NCBI RefSeq assembly: GCF_900302445.1
Contig: NZ_ONZF01000013.1
Span: forward strand, 1 to 64,000
Source of the DNA: Palleronia abyssalis
GTDB lineage: Bacteria; Pseudomonadota; Alphaproteobacteria; Rhodobacterales; Rhodobacteraceae
DNA length: 64,000 bases
Direction of reading: 5' to 3'
A program made the position numbers and the translations under genes. Below are positions 42,448 to 51,586 of the stretch, one piece after another. Every line of letters begins with the position of its first letter. The stretch's first letter is position 1. The notes under the pieces were generated by a model that saw nothing but the letters and a program-made list of their open reading frames with translations, searched no databases and had not been told where the DNA came from.

Positions 42448-43798
42448 CGGCGATCACCCGGGGCAGCCAGAGCGACAGGGCGGGCAGGGACAAAAGGATC
42501 GCGACGCGCACGATCTCGGCCCCGAAAAAGGGGGCGACGCCGCGGAACGTGGTCGCCATGGGCACGTCGCGGGCCAGCGATGAGATGACGAAGACATTCA
42601 TCCCCACGGGCGGCGTGATGAGGCCTAGTTCGACGACGACCAGCGCGAGGATGCCGAACCAGATCTTCAGATCCTCGGTGGACATGCCGAAGCCCGACCC
42701 CTCGGCCCCTTGATATAGGCCGCCATTGATCTCGGACAGGACGGGCCAGAAGAAGGGCAGGACAAGAAGGATCATGGACAGCGAATCCATCAGGCAGCCC
42801 AGAAGCACAAGCGCCAGAAGCAGGATCAGCAGGACCGCCATGGGGGTCAGGCCGGAATTCACGGCCCATTCGGCCGCCGCCTGGGGCACGCGGGCGCGCG
42901 ACATGAAGATCTTCAGAAGCTCGGCGCCCAGAAGGATCAGATAGATCATGCCCGTGGTCGCCGCCGTTTCCAGCACGCTGTCGCGCAGGTCCCGAAGTCC
43001 CAGCGTGCGGCGCAGCAAGCCGAAGACGAGGACGGCGAAGACTCCGATGGCCGCCGCCGGGGTGGGATTGTAGAGGCCCGCATAGATACCGCCGATGACG
43101 ATGCCGAAGACGATCAGCGTCGGTATGACGCCGCGGGTGGCGGCCCAGAAGGCGGCGCGATCCTCGGCCCCTCCGACCGGTCCGGAACCGGGAAAGACCC
43201 GGACATAGATCGCGATGGTGACAAGGAACATGCCCACAGAGATCAAGCCCGGAATCAGCGCGGCGGCGAACATCGCGACGATGTTGGCCTCGACGATGAT
43301 GGCATAGATCACCAGCGCGACCGAGGGCGGGATCAGGATGCCCAGCACACCCCCCGCCGCGATGGATCCCGTCGCGAGGGCAGGGGAGTAGCCAAAGCGG
43401 CGCAGCTCTGGCAGGGCGACCTTGCCCATGGTGGACGCGGTCGCCAGGGACGACCCGCAGACCGCCCCGAACCCCGCACAGGCCGCGATAGAGGCCATGG
43501 CCGTGCCCCCCCGCATCCAACCGAACCAGGCGTTTGCGGCGCGGAACAGGTCGCGCGACAGCCCCGTCCGGGTCGCCAGCGCGCCCATCAGGATGAACAT
43601 CGGCACGACCGACAGATCGTAGATCGAGAACTGCCCGTAAGCCAGTGTTTTCAACTGGTTCAACAGGATCCCCGGCCCGTTCAGCCATGCGATCCCACCC
43701 GCGCCGACGACGATCATCGCGTACCCGATGGGCAGGCGCGCGGCGATCAGCAGGATCAGTGCCAGAAGCCCCAGCAGACCGATGGTGACGGGCGCCAT
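42440..43798 (-). CDS. dctM: TRAP transporter large permease DctM
   Basis: The 452-residue protein consists of many membrane helices and has the DctM signature regions: ARLPIGYAMIVVGAGGIAWL, GFGAVCGSSLATASTMGKVA, a GILIPPSVALVIYAIIVEAN segment and LITPPVGMNVFVIS. It is the channel subunit of a sodium-driven tripartite transporter for organic acids. It begins directly after dctQ (TGAATG) and overlaps the MFS gene. Confidence 0.96.
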   Translation of the reverse strand: MAPVTIGLLGLLALILLIAARLPIGYAMIVVGAGGIAWLNGPGILLNQLKTLAYGQFSIYDLSVVPMFILMGALATRTGLSRDLFRAANAWFGWMRGGTAMASIAACAGFGAVCGSSLATASTMGKVALPELRRFGYSPALATGSIAAGGVLGILIPPSVALVIYAIIVEANIVAMFAAALIPGLISVGMFLVTIAIYVRVFPGSGPVGGAEDRAAFWAATRGVIPTLIVFGIVIGGIYAGLYNPTPAAAIGVFAVLVFGLLRRTLGLRDLRDSVLETAATTGMIYLILLGAELLKIFMSRARVPQAAAEWAVNSGLTPMAVLLILLLALVLLGCLMDSLSMILLVLPFFWPVLSEINGGLYQGAEGSGFGMSTEDLKIWFGILALVVVELGLITPPVGMNVFVISSLARDVPMATTFRGVAPFFGAEIVRVAILLSLPALSLWLPRVIAGG

Positions 43799-44296
43799 TC
43801 AGCGCCCCCCGTCGATGTCGTTGCGCAAGGTGGCGATGGCGGCTAGGCACAGCATCCCCAGCGAGATCAGGATCGGCACGAAGGCCCACCAGACGGGGAT
43901 CTGCAGGATCGTCGTGGCATAGCCATAGGACCGCTGGTCCATCAGCCCGGCCGACATGCGCCACAGCAGCACCGCCCCGAAGACCACCGCCAGGGCCGAG
44001 CCCACGGCTGACAGCCACGCGACAAGGCGGGGACTTGCGCGGGCGGTGAAGATCTCGGCCGTGACGTTCTGCCGGGTCAGTTGGCAATAGGGTAGGAAGG
44101 TGAAGACGGCGACGGCGGTGCCCATCTCGGTCAGTTCGAAATCACCCGCGAAGGGGATGCCAACCGCGCCGCCGATCACCGCCCACAGGTTCACGGCCAC
44201 GATCCCGGCCAGAAGCCCGCCGCCCAGAAGCGCCCACAGCGTGACAAGCCGCCCGAGCACCCCGTCGGCCGGGCCGGGCGGGGCATCGTCACTCAT
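43799..44296 (-). CDS. dctQ: TRAP transporter small permease DctQ
   Basis: The 165-residue protein has four membrane helices (LWALLGGGLLAGIVAVNLWA, FELTEMGTAVAVFTFLPYCQ, WLSAVGSALAVVFGAVLLWR, WWAFVPILISLGMLCLAAIA) and is the right size and order for DctQ. It bridges the binding protein and DctM. It sits between dctP (21 bases away) and dctM (adjacent). Confidence 0.93.
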   Translation of the reverse strand: MSDDAPPGPADGVLGRLVTLWALLGGGLLAGIVAVNLWAVIGGAVGIPFAGDFELTEMGTAVAVFTFLPYCQLTRQNVTAEIFTARASPRLVAWLSAVGSALAVVFGAVLLWRMSAGLMDQRSYGYATTILQIPVWWAFVPILISLGMLCLAAIATLRNDIDGGR

Positions 44297-44316
44297 GCGT
44301 GTTCATCCACCAAGCC

Positions 44317-45342
44317 TCATCGCGTGGCATTGTCCGCGATGGCCTGACGCGCGGCCTCGACCAGCGCTTCGCCGTCGATGTCCGATCCGGAAACCTCGTC
44401 CTGCCAGCGCTCGACGACCGGGGCGACGGCGTCTTCGAACGAGGCCCATTCCTCGGCCGTCAGCATCAGGTGCTGGTTGCCGTTCTCGACCGCGATGCGG
44501 ATGCCGGTGTCGTCGGCTTGCCGCCACACATCGCCGATTTGGCGCAGGAACTCCTCGTTGCTGGCATCGCGGAACGCGGCTTGGATATCCTCGGGCAGAT
44601 CGTCCCATCGGCTCTGGTTCATCGACACCTGGAAGACCGACGTGCCCAGGCGTTCGGCGTTCGGCCCTTCGATCTGGTACTCGGTCTGCTGGAAGATGCG
44701 CAGGGCGGGGATGATCTCCCACGGGATGAGGGCGCCGTCCACGACGCCCTTCGACAGCGCCTGCGGCAGTTCGGGGACCGGCATCGCAACGGGCTGGGCG
44801 CCCAGGGCCTCGATCACCCAGGCGCCGGTGCGGGTGGGGATGCGCAGCGAGGTTCTCTCCAGATCGGACGGGCTGCGCGCGGCCATGTCGACCATCTGGA
44901 TGCCTTGCCCGGCATGGGCGTGCAGGAACATCACCTCCAGCCCCTGGTATTCCTCGGCCAGATACGCGTCGAACAGCGCCCGCATGGCGAGGTTCGTGGC
45001 CGGGATGTCGTTCTCGAACACGGTGGGCAGCTCGAACACCTCGGTCCGGGGGAAAAGTCCGGGGGTATAGCCGTTCAGCGTCCAGATCAGGTCGACCACG
45101 CCGTCGCGCGCCTGCTGGATCAGTTCGGTGGGACGTCCGCCCAGGGTCATGGACGGAAAGATCTCGATCGCGACCCGGCCGTCCGAATTCCGTTCGACCT
45201 GGCGCGCCCACGGTTCCAGCATCTGGCTGTGGGCCGGGGCCTGCGGTCCAAGGAAATGGTGCAGGGTGAAACTATATTCCTGCGCATGGGCGGCCGTGGA
45301 AAAAAGGGCCAGCGCGGCGGCGGCAAGCGATCTGACGAACAT
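44317..45342 (-). CDS. dctP: TRAP transporter substrate-binding protein DctP
   Basis: The 341-residue protein starts MFVRSLAAAALALFSTAAHA, a clean signal peptide, behind GGAGGAG at about six bases. The mature part has the DctP pattern: YSFTLHHFLGPQAPAHSQML, then RVAIEIFPSMTLGG and SLRIPTRTGAWVIEALGAQP, the conserved Arg of which contacts a substrate carboxylate. A C4-dicarboxylate or related acid is likely but cannot be specified. Confidence 0.95.
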   Translation of the reverse strand: MFVRSLAAAALALFSTAAHAQEYSFTLHHFLGPQAPAHSQMLEPWARQVERNSDGRVAIEIFPSMTLGGRPTELIQQARDGVVDLIWTLNGYTPGLFPRTEVFELPTVFENDIPATNLAMRALFDAYLAEEYQGLEVMFLHAHAGQGIQMVDMAARSPSDLERTSLRIPTRTGAWVIEALGAQPVAMPVPELPQALSKGVVDGALIPWEIIPALRIFQQTEYQIEGPNAERLGTSVFQVSMNQSRWDDLPEDIQAAFRDASNEEFLRQIGDVWRQADDTGIRIAVENGNQHLMLTAEEWASFEDAVAPVVERWQDEVSGSDIDGEALVEAARQAIADNATR

Positions 45343-45690
45343 GGTAACTCCTCCCGGGACGTGGCGGGCACCCGCCTTCGCGGGCATGGTTCACGTCTTG
45401 CGCGGCGATTGGAAGCCGAAAGTGTGCCGCGGCAGCCGCCCGATCCGAGCGTGCGCGCAGGATCCGGTGAGGGATGAGGCGGGACAGCTGGTCAGGCGAG
45501 CCAGCGTTCCCACGATCCCCAAGAACGCCGGCACCGCCCCGGAGTCGGCCACCACGCCCGGTCGACGGTCGTTCCGCCAGCGCGGTCGCGACCCCGGTCC
45601 CCTTCCCAAAGCCCCTCAGATGGGACGATCGAAGTGGTTATAGGGGACCGGTGAACAATGGGTTAACTGTTCAGATTTAAACGGTTTTCG
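45343..45690. other. Gene-free stretch upstream of dctP
   Basis: These 348 bases contain the promoter side of the TRAP operon and the 3' side of the glycosyltransferase gene. A small CCCGC-CTTC-GCGGG hairpin lies at 45369-45382 in the dctP leader. No gene is supported. Confidence 0.45.
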
Positions 45691-46659
45691 TCAATGCCCC
45701 GTCGTCTGGCGATAGAGGTCGGATCTCGCGCCGGCAATCGCGCCTAGGCGCCCGGCGATCCAGCCGGTCGTGCGGGCCAGATCCAGCATCGTCGCGCCAT
45801 TCGTCGGGACCAGGGCCACTGCAAGGCCCAGGGCGCTGACTGCTTTGAGCGGCACGGTCACCAGAACAGTCCAGCGCGCCGCCGGATTGCCGTCGATCTT
45901 GCGTCGGAAATTCGTGTTGGACTGATCGCGTCCGCGGGCGAACTGATAGCCGAAGCTGAGACGTTCGGGCGGCACGATCTCGTGGACATGGGCGTCGGCG
46001 ATCCAGGCGGTGGGCAATCCGGCCTCCTTCACCTGGGCCGAGAACTTCGCGTCCGTTCCGCCGGTATAGCGCATCGCCTCGTCGAACCAGATGCCATGCT
46101 CGGCGAAGAGACCGGTCTCGCCCAGCCAGTTGTTCGTGACGATGGTGACACCCGGCGTGCCGGTCAGGTCCGCCCGCCTGGCGGCGCGGGTGGCCTTCTT
46201 CGCGTATCGACGGCGGATGCAGTCATGCATCTTCACCTGGATCCAGCTGAGATCCTTCTGCGGCGGATGGATGCCCAACGGGGCCCCCAGAAGCACGGCG
46301 CCGCTTTGGCGGTACCCGGCGATCAGGTTCACCAGCCAGTCTTCGGCCACGACCTCGTCGTCATCGACGAAGGCCAGCAGGTCATGACCGGCGGCGATGG
46401 CCTCCTTCGCGGCGCGGTTGCGGCCGAAGGGGATGCCGGGCTCGGGCTCGAGCACGTAGTCCAGCGCGCCGCCGGGCAGGGGGGCGCGATGCGCGACCGT
46501 GTCGCGGGACAGGGGATCGGTGTCGTTCTCGACGATCAGGAAGCGGACCGTACAGCCTTCGGGAATCCGGAGCGCCGCGAAGCTGTCGATCAGGTTCGCC
46601 AGCATCAACGGCCGCCGCCGGGTCAGCGCGGCCACGGTCACGGACAGCGGCGGCGTCAT
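45691..46659 (-). CDS. Family 2 glycosyltransferase
   Basis: The 322-residue protein has the GT2 fold: SVTVAALTRRRPLMLANLID, a VLEPEPGIPFGRNRAAKEAI segment, the DxD-type LLAFVDDDEVVAEDWLVNLI and GTPGVTIVTNNWLGETGLFA. The C-terminal part has a hydrophobic segment (VPLKAVSALGLAVALVPTNG). Similar enzymes add sugars in exopolysaccharide assembly. Its ATG overlaps the stop of the preceding gene (46656-46659), so the three genes from 50.8 to 45.7 kb form one operon. Confidence 0.9.
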   Translation of the reverse strand: MTPPLSVTVAALTRRRPLMLANLIDSFAALRIPEGCTVRFLIVENDTDPLSRDTVAHRAPLPGGALDYVLEPEPGIPFGRNRAAKEAIAAGHDLLAFVDDDEVVAEDWLVNLIAGYRQSGAVLLGAPLGIHPPQKDLSWIQVKMHDCIRRRYAKKATRAARRADLTGTPGVTIVTNNWLGETGLFAEHGIWFDEAMRYTGGTDAKFSAQVKEAGLPTAWIADAHVHEIVPPERLSFGYQFARGRDQSNTNFRRKIDGNPAARWTVLVTVPLKAVSALGLAVALVPTNGATMLDLARTTGWIAGRLGAIAGARSDLYRQTTGH

Positions 46660-49016
46660 TCCGCAGGCTCCGGCTGGGGCACCGCGAGCGGGGCGAGCAT
46701 CAGGGGCCAGAACGGCGGTACCCCGTCATGGGGATGAAAGCAGGGGCGCCGCTCGGCGATCGCGGCATCACCGGGCGGGATGTCGGCGGCAAGCTGCAGG
46801 TCGGCGGCCATCAGCGTGATAGGCGCATAGCGATCGGTGTCGAACTCCGAGATCTGGGGATAGGGCCATTTGGTGCCACGATGCGCGCAGAACCACGCAA
46901 GCCCCCTGTCGATCCGCGCCATTTCGGGCTGGGCATGGATCGGCAGGCCGCAGCCGCGATACAGATGCAGAAGCGTCATCCAGCCTTGCAGGGTGAAGGC
47001 GCAGTAATGCTGGGTCAGCGTGCGCGTCAGCTCGTGCGGTTGGGCGCCGGTCGGATCGAAGTGTCCTTCGACGCGACCGATCGAGTGCATGTAGCAATCC
47101 AGCAGCATCTCCGTCTCGCCCAGGAAGGCTGCGATGGCGGCAAGCTGGAGGTCGAAATACAGCCCGTGATTGTTGGGCGCGCGCCGTTCCTTCCGCCCCT
47201 GGGGCGAGGTCAGCAACCAGTCGGCATAACGCCGCAGCCAGTCCGACAGCCCGGCGGTCAGCTCGGAATCGTCGATCAGTCGCACGGCGTCCAGAAGGAA
47301 GGCCAGGTCCTTGAACTCGATGATGCCGGTGGCGGCGCCCTCGTCATTGTTGTGCCCGCACCGGACCTGCGCCATTCGCAGATTCGGGGTCATCGCCGTC
47401 TCGGGGTCCAGGAACCAGACGCGCACCAGCCGGATCGCATGATTGCGCGCGGCGCGATCCTCGAAGGCCGTCCAGGCCAGCGCGCAGGCGACCACGTCGT
47501 CGCCCAGCATCTGAAAGCGGGTGCGGTCGAACTTGTGGCTGTCGGGGCTGAACATCTCGGTCCCGGGCAGGCGTTCACCGTCGCGCTGGATATAGGGCAG
47601 GCCGTCGGCTTTTTTCGGATTGGGCCACCAATAGGGCGCAGGGTGGAAATAGTCGTGCGGGTTGCCCGAGGGGGGACGCTCGGTCTTGTCGGTCACGGCA
47701 TGGGGGCCGCGGGCCATGGCTGTCGTGGCGGCGGCCCGGATGGCGTCCGCCGTGGCGGGCGTCGGCGCGCGAAGGTGGGCCGGATCGAAGAAGACCGGTT
47801 TGCGCGGGTCATAGCCGCGATGATTCAGCATCAGGCGGTCGGCCTCGGCCAGTCGCGACCGGATCGCGGACGCGCGGGCCGTACCGCGCGAGCGCAACGC
47901 ATCGCGGCCCCCGGCTTCGAGATCGACGCGGCCCGACGCCAGGCGGCGCACCATCCCCGCGCGCCCCACGCGATGGGCACCCGCATCGACCGGCCCGCTG
48001 TGCAGATCCCAGGGATCGTTCGGATAATAGGTCCACGGCCCCTCGATCCCCAGACGGGCGAACAGCTCGACCTTGGGGCGACGCCCGTAGGGATGCGCCT
48101 CGTCGAACCGAAGGGGCGCGTCGCGGCGGAAGGCCATCTGCGGCTCTTCCCCGGCATCCTCGGGGCGCATGTCGTCCAACGCTGCGTCGTTGGTGCCAAG
48201 CCGCGCCATGGGGACTAAGACATACTGCCGATCCGGGGCGGCGGCGATGTCGCGGCGCAAACGCTCCCAATCGGCATTGGTCAGAAAACAATTGCCGTCG
48301 AAGGGCAAAGCCCATTTCGCCCGCGCCGCCCCGATCTCGAGCGCGGCGTTCCGCGCGCCGTTATTGTGCATGACATAGGCGTTGCGCCGACGGTGGATCT
48401 GCAGGATCGCGCGGGTCTGCGCGTCGTCTTCCAAGCTGTGGAAGGCGTCCGACAGCAGGAATTGTTGCATCCCGAACCGCGAGAAATTCAAGGGGGCCTG
48501 CGCGTATTCGTCGGGATCGAAGGGGATGACATGGAAGTCTTGCCCGGCATCCTTCAGACGGGCGATGATCTGCGCCTCTTCCACCCGATCGACGATGCGG
48601 TTGACGATCCAGACTTTCTCGCACGCCTCGAACGCGGGCTCGTGGCGCAGGACGAAGTCGAGGTTCTCGCGCGCCTGGCCGATCTTGTGACGCGGGGGAA
48701 GGTCGTTGCCGATCACGCGCACAAGGCAGAACGTATCGGGTTCAGCCGCCATCTGTGCCTCGACCGTGGGGTCGGACGGAATGGCGGGGGGCAGGGCGGT
48801 CGCCTGCACGAAGCGGGGCGCGCGCCGCTTGCGCCGTCGGAACAGCTTTCCCTTGGCCACCGTGACGCCCAGGAACACGGGCACCGTCACCGGTGACGAC
48901 ACGACGATCCCCGCGATCCACGCCGCCTGCTCGGCCCGGCCGGCGCGACGGAATCGCCCCTTGGCCGTGTGGAACAGGTCCGACGCGGATTTGCGTGGAT
49001 TATTCGGCGGCGGCAT
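46656..49016 (-). CDS. Fusion protein: N-terminal unknown domain plus alginate-lyase-like domain
   Basis: The 786-residue protein has two parts. Residues about 95-400 (CLVRVIGNDLPPRHKIGQAR, ENLDFVLRHEPAFEACEKVW, IHRRRNAYVMHNNGARNAAL, WALPFDGNCFLTN) look like an enzyme acting on glycans, possibly a glycosyltransferase; the family was not recognised with confidence. Residues about 450-780 match the alginate lyase (PL5-like) family: HPAPYWWPNPKKADGLPYIQ, the active-site-like NNHGLYFDLQLAAIAAFLGE and HYCAFTLQGWMTLLHLYRGC. No signal peptide is evident, although a hydrophobic stretch (AWIAGIVVSSPVTVPVFLG) lies near residue 40. It overlaps the ABC transporter gene by 17 bases and the GT2 gene by four. 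Confidence 0.8.
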   Translation of the reverse strand: MPPPNNPRKSASDLFHTAKGRFRRAGRAEQAAWIAGIVVSSPVTVPVFLGVTVAKGKLFRRRKRRAPRFVQATALPPAIPSDPTVEAQMAAEPDTFCLVRVIGNDLPPRHKIGQARENLDFVLRHEPAFEACEKVWIVNRIVDRVEEAQIIARLKDAGQDFHVIPFDPDEYAQAPLNFSRFGMQQFLLSDAFHSLEDDAQTRAILQIHRRRNAYVMHNNGARNAALEIGAARAKWALPFDGNCFLTNADWERLRRDIAAAPDRQYVLVPMARLGTNDAALDDMRPEDAGEEPQMAFRRDAPLRFDEAHPYGRRPKVELFARLGIEGPWTYYPNDPWDLHSGPVDAGAHRVGRAGMVRRLASGRVDLEAGGRDALRSRGTARASAIRSRLAEADRLMLNHRGYDPRKPVFFDPAHLRAPTPATADAIRAAATTAMARGPHAVTDKTERPPSGNPHDYFHPAPYWWPNPKKADGLPYIQRDGERLPGTEMFSPDSHKFDRTRFQMLGDDVVACALAWTAFEDRAARNHAIRLVRVWFLDPETAMTPNLRMAQVRCGHNNDEGAATGIIEFKDLAFLLDAVRLIDDSELTAGLSDWLRRYADWLLTSPQGRKERRAPNNHGLYFDLQLAAIAAFLGETEMLLDCYMHSIGRVEGHFDPTGAQPHELTRTLTQHYCAFTLQGWMTLLHLYRGCGLPIHAQPEMARIDRGLAWFCAHRGTKWPYPQISEFDTDRYAPITLMAADLQLAADIPPGDAAIAERRPCFHPHDGVPPFWPLMLAPLAVPQPEPAE

Positions 49017-50802
49017 GGCTGAGCCCCTCGAACTGCTGATCGAACAGGCTGCGGAACGGGCCCTGGTTGCGCAGCAGATCCTGCACCGCGCCGCTTTCCG
49101 CGACCTCGCCATCCTCGATCACATAGACATGGTCGGCCTCGAGGATGGTCGACAGCCGGTGCGCGATGACGATGGTTGTCGTGCGACCGGTCAGCCGGGC
49201 CAACGCCTCTTTCACTAGCCCCTCGGAGGTCGCATCCAGCGCACTGGTCGCCTCGTCCAGCAGCAGGATCTGCGAGCCACGAAGGATCGCGCGGGCGATG
49301 GCAAGGCGCTGGCGCTGCCCACCCGACAGGAAGATGCCGTTCTCGCCCACCTCGGTGTCATAGCCCTTGTCGAGCGCTGAGATGAAATCGTGGGCATTGG
49401 CCTCGCGTGCGGCAGCCTCGACCTCGGCATCCGTGGCGTCTGGGCGCGAAAAGCGGATGTTCTCGCGCACGGTGCGGGAAAACAGGAACGTGTCCTGCCC
49501 CACGAACGAGATCCGTTCGCGCAACGAGGCGAAGGTGGCGGCGCGGATGTCCTGCCCATCGATGGTGATCTTGCCATCCTTGGGGTCGTAGAGGCGCATG
49601 ATCAGGTTCAGGATCGTCGACTTCCCACCGCCCGAGGGGCCGACCAGCGCGGTTGTCTTGCGCGCGGGGAATTCCATGTCGAGACGTTTCAGCACATCCG
49701 GCCGGTCGCCATAGCCGAAGCTGACGCCGCGCATGCGGACGGTGCCCGGGCCGGGCTGAAGCACGGTGGCGTCGGGCGCCTCGATCAGGGGCTCGTCATA
49801 GTCCAGAAGCTCGAACATCATGCGCACGCGAACCATGGCCGCCTCCAGCGTGACGCGGACCTTCGAGAGGCGCTTGGCGGGCTCATACGCCATCATGAAG
49901 GCGGTGATGAAGGACATCAGTTCGCCCGCGGTCGTGGGTTCTCCGCCGAACAGCGAAAGGGCGCTGACCGCAACGATTCCGGCGATGGCGAAGCCGGCCA
50001 GCGTCTCCATCAGGGGGCTGGTGACCGCGCCGATCCGCGCGATGGCGTTGCGGCGGTGTTCGACGTTGCGCACCGCGGCGCCCATCCGGCCCTGCATCTC
50101 GCCCTCGAGCGAGAAGACCTTGACCACTTGGATGCCCTTCGACGTCTCCTGCACGACCTTCATGATCTCGGCGGTCGAGGCCTGTTCGCTGCGCATGATG
50201 TCGCGGATCTGGCGCACCAGTCCCCGCACGCCCAGGATGGCGATGGGGCCGACGACCAGCGCGAAGACCGACAGGAACGGCGCCTGATAGACCATGACGC
50301 CCAACAGCCCGATCAGCATCAGGGCATCGCGGCTAATCGAGGCGACGATCAGCTCGATCACCTTCTGCGCCGCCGAGGCCCCCGAGGTCAGGCGCATCAG
50401 GATGTTCGAGGATTCCTGGCTGTTGAAGAAGGACACGCCGTTCTTCAGCAGCTTGCCGTACAGGTCCTCCTGCTGGTCGGCGATGATCCGGTTGCCGGCC
50501 CGCGACAGGGCGACCGTCTGGGCATAGTTCGCGATGCCCTTGACGGTGAAAGTCGCGGCCACGGCGCCAGCCACAAGGAAAACCATGCTGCGATTGTCAT
50601 AGGCGGTCAGCGCGTAGACGATATATTCCATCAGAAGGGCCGTCATCGCCGTGGTTGCGGCGACGACGATCATCGCGACGATGGCGATGGCATACCATTT
50701 CCGCTGCGAGGCCGCCTGTTCGGTCAGCAGACGGCGCAGCATCTCCTGCCGCTTTTCATCGGCCGAGAACAGGGCCGCGAGCGCGCGTCTGATGGATTTC
50801 AA
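49000..50802 (-). CDS. ABC transporter, MsbA-like half-exporter
   Basis: The 600-residue protein combines a six-helix membrane domain (about 35-320) with an ATPase domain: Walker A VGPSGGGKST, the Q-loop SFVGQDTFLFSRT, signature LSGGQRQR and Walker B ILLLDEAT, then the H-loop VIAHRLSTI. The type exports lipids or lipid-linked glycans as a homodimer. With the two downstream carbohydrate genes it forms an operon, so a polysaccharide or glycolipid intermediate is a likely cargo. Confidence 0.93.
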   Translation of the reverse strand: MKSIRRALAALFSADEKRQEMLRRLLTEQAASQRKWYAIAIVAMIVVAATTAMTALLMEYIVYALTAYDNRSMVFLVAGAVAATFTVKGIANYAQTVALSRAGNRIIADQQEDLYGKLLKNGVSFFNSQESSNILMRLTSGASAAQKVIELIVASISRDALMLIGLLGVMVYQAPFLSVFALVVGPIAILGVRGLVRQIRDIMRSEQASTAEIMKVVQETSKGIQVVKVFSLEGEMQGRMGAAVRNVEHRRNAIARIGAVTSPLMETLAGFAIAGIVAVSALSLFGGEPTTAGELMSFITAFMMAYEPAKRLSKVRVTLEAAMVRVRMMFELLDYDEPLIEAPDATVLQPGPGTVRMRGVSFGYGDRPDVLKRLDMEFPARKTTALVGPSGGGKSTILNLIMRLYDPKDGKITIDGQDIRAATFASLRERISFVGQDTFLFSRTVRENIRFSRPDATDAEVEAAAREANAHDFISALDKGYDTEVGENGIFLSGGQRQRLAIARAILRGSQILLLDEATSALDATSEGLVKEALARLTGRTTTIVIAHRLSTILEADHVYVIEDGEVAESGAVQDLLRNQGPFRSLFDQQFEGLSHAAAE

Positions 50803-50887
50803 TACGGGACCTCGTGTGTCTTGTCCGTGGAACCGACATCTATGTCATGTCGCGGCGAATTGCGATACCGCTGGCGGGGCGTTCGGA

Positions 50888-51283
50888 TCAGGTCAGCAGC
50901 GTCATGTCGCCTTGCGCCGCGGCCTTCCGGTCGAAGGTATAGACGGTGTCGCACCCGGCGCGGTCGGCGGCGATCCGGATCATGTGGTCGGCCATCCCCG
51001 GTCCGCCCTTGCGATAGCGTTCCAAAGCCAGCGCGATATCCTCGCCCGCCTCGATCACAAGCTCGGCGGCATCCAGCAGTCCCGAAAGGGCGCCGGAGAT
51101 CTGCGCCCTGTCGAAGCGATAGGCGCGTTCCAGCACCCAGACCGTCTCGATCATCACTTCGCGCGACAGGAAGCCCGGATCGGCCTCGGTCAGGCGATCG
51201 AACAGGGCGCGGGCCGCGCGGCCCTGATCCGGGTCGTCCTCGACCAGGAAACGGACCAGCACATTGGTATCAAGGCCGATCAC
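50888..51283 (-). CDS. PIN-domain toxin
   Basis: From GTG at 51283 the protein is 131 residues and starts with the PIN hallmark MIGLDTNVLVRFLVEDDPDQ. Further acidic positions lie in SREVMIETVWVLERAYRF and in MADHMIRIAADRAGCDTVYT with TFDRKA. The start overlaps the AbrB-type antitoxin stop (GTGA, 51280-51283), which fixes the start. It acts as an RNase toxin. Confidence 0.9.
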   Translation of the reverse strand: MIGLDTNVLVRFLVEDDPDQGRAARALFDRLTEADPGFLSREVMIETVWVLERAYRFDRAQISGALSGLLDAAELVIEAGEDIALALERYRKGGPGMADHMIRIAADRAGCDTVYTFDRKAAAQGDMTLLT

Positions 51284-51513
51284 CCCCGCGACGCGCCCGA
51301 TGCGATGGCCTCGTCCATATCGTCCAGCGTGACGGCGCGGGGCGCCTTCAGGCAACCGGCCAGCTCGGACACGGGGCGCAGCTTGGACACCCGGACCTCG
51401 CCATGATCCAGAACGACATAGCGGACGCGGTCGCCCGCATGCAGGTCCAGCAATTGCCGCACCTTGCGGGGCAGGGTGGTCTGCCCCTTGGCGGTGACGC
51501 CCGATTCCATCAT
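51280..51513 (-). CDS. AbrB-type antitoxin
   Basis: The 77-residue protein starts with a SpoVT/AbrB swapped-hairpin domain (SGVTAKGQTTLPRKVRQLLD, AGDRVRYVVLDHGEVRVSKL). It ends in a toxin-binding tail (AVTLDDMDEAIASGASRG). It heads the pair with the PIN toxin. ATG at 51510 is equally possible. Confidence 0.9.
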   Translation of the reverse strand: MMESGVTAKGQTTLPRKVRQLLDLHAGDRVRYVVLDHGEVRVSKLRPVSELAGCLKAPRAVTLDDMDEAIASGASRG

Positions 51514-51586
51514 ATCCTTACGTCCCCGGAAATTGCAATGCGATGACCGGAAAGGTAAGGCGCTGCGGTTCGCATGACAAGGGCGC

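Noticed and set aside
45658-45680. TTAA-rich sequence near 45.66 kb as a second CtrA box
   Set aside because: The spacing between the TTAA half-sites is not seven bases and the site lies behind, not before, the neighbouring gene.
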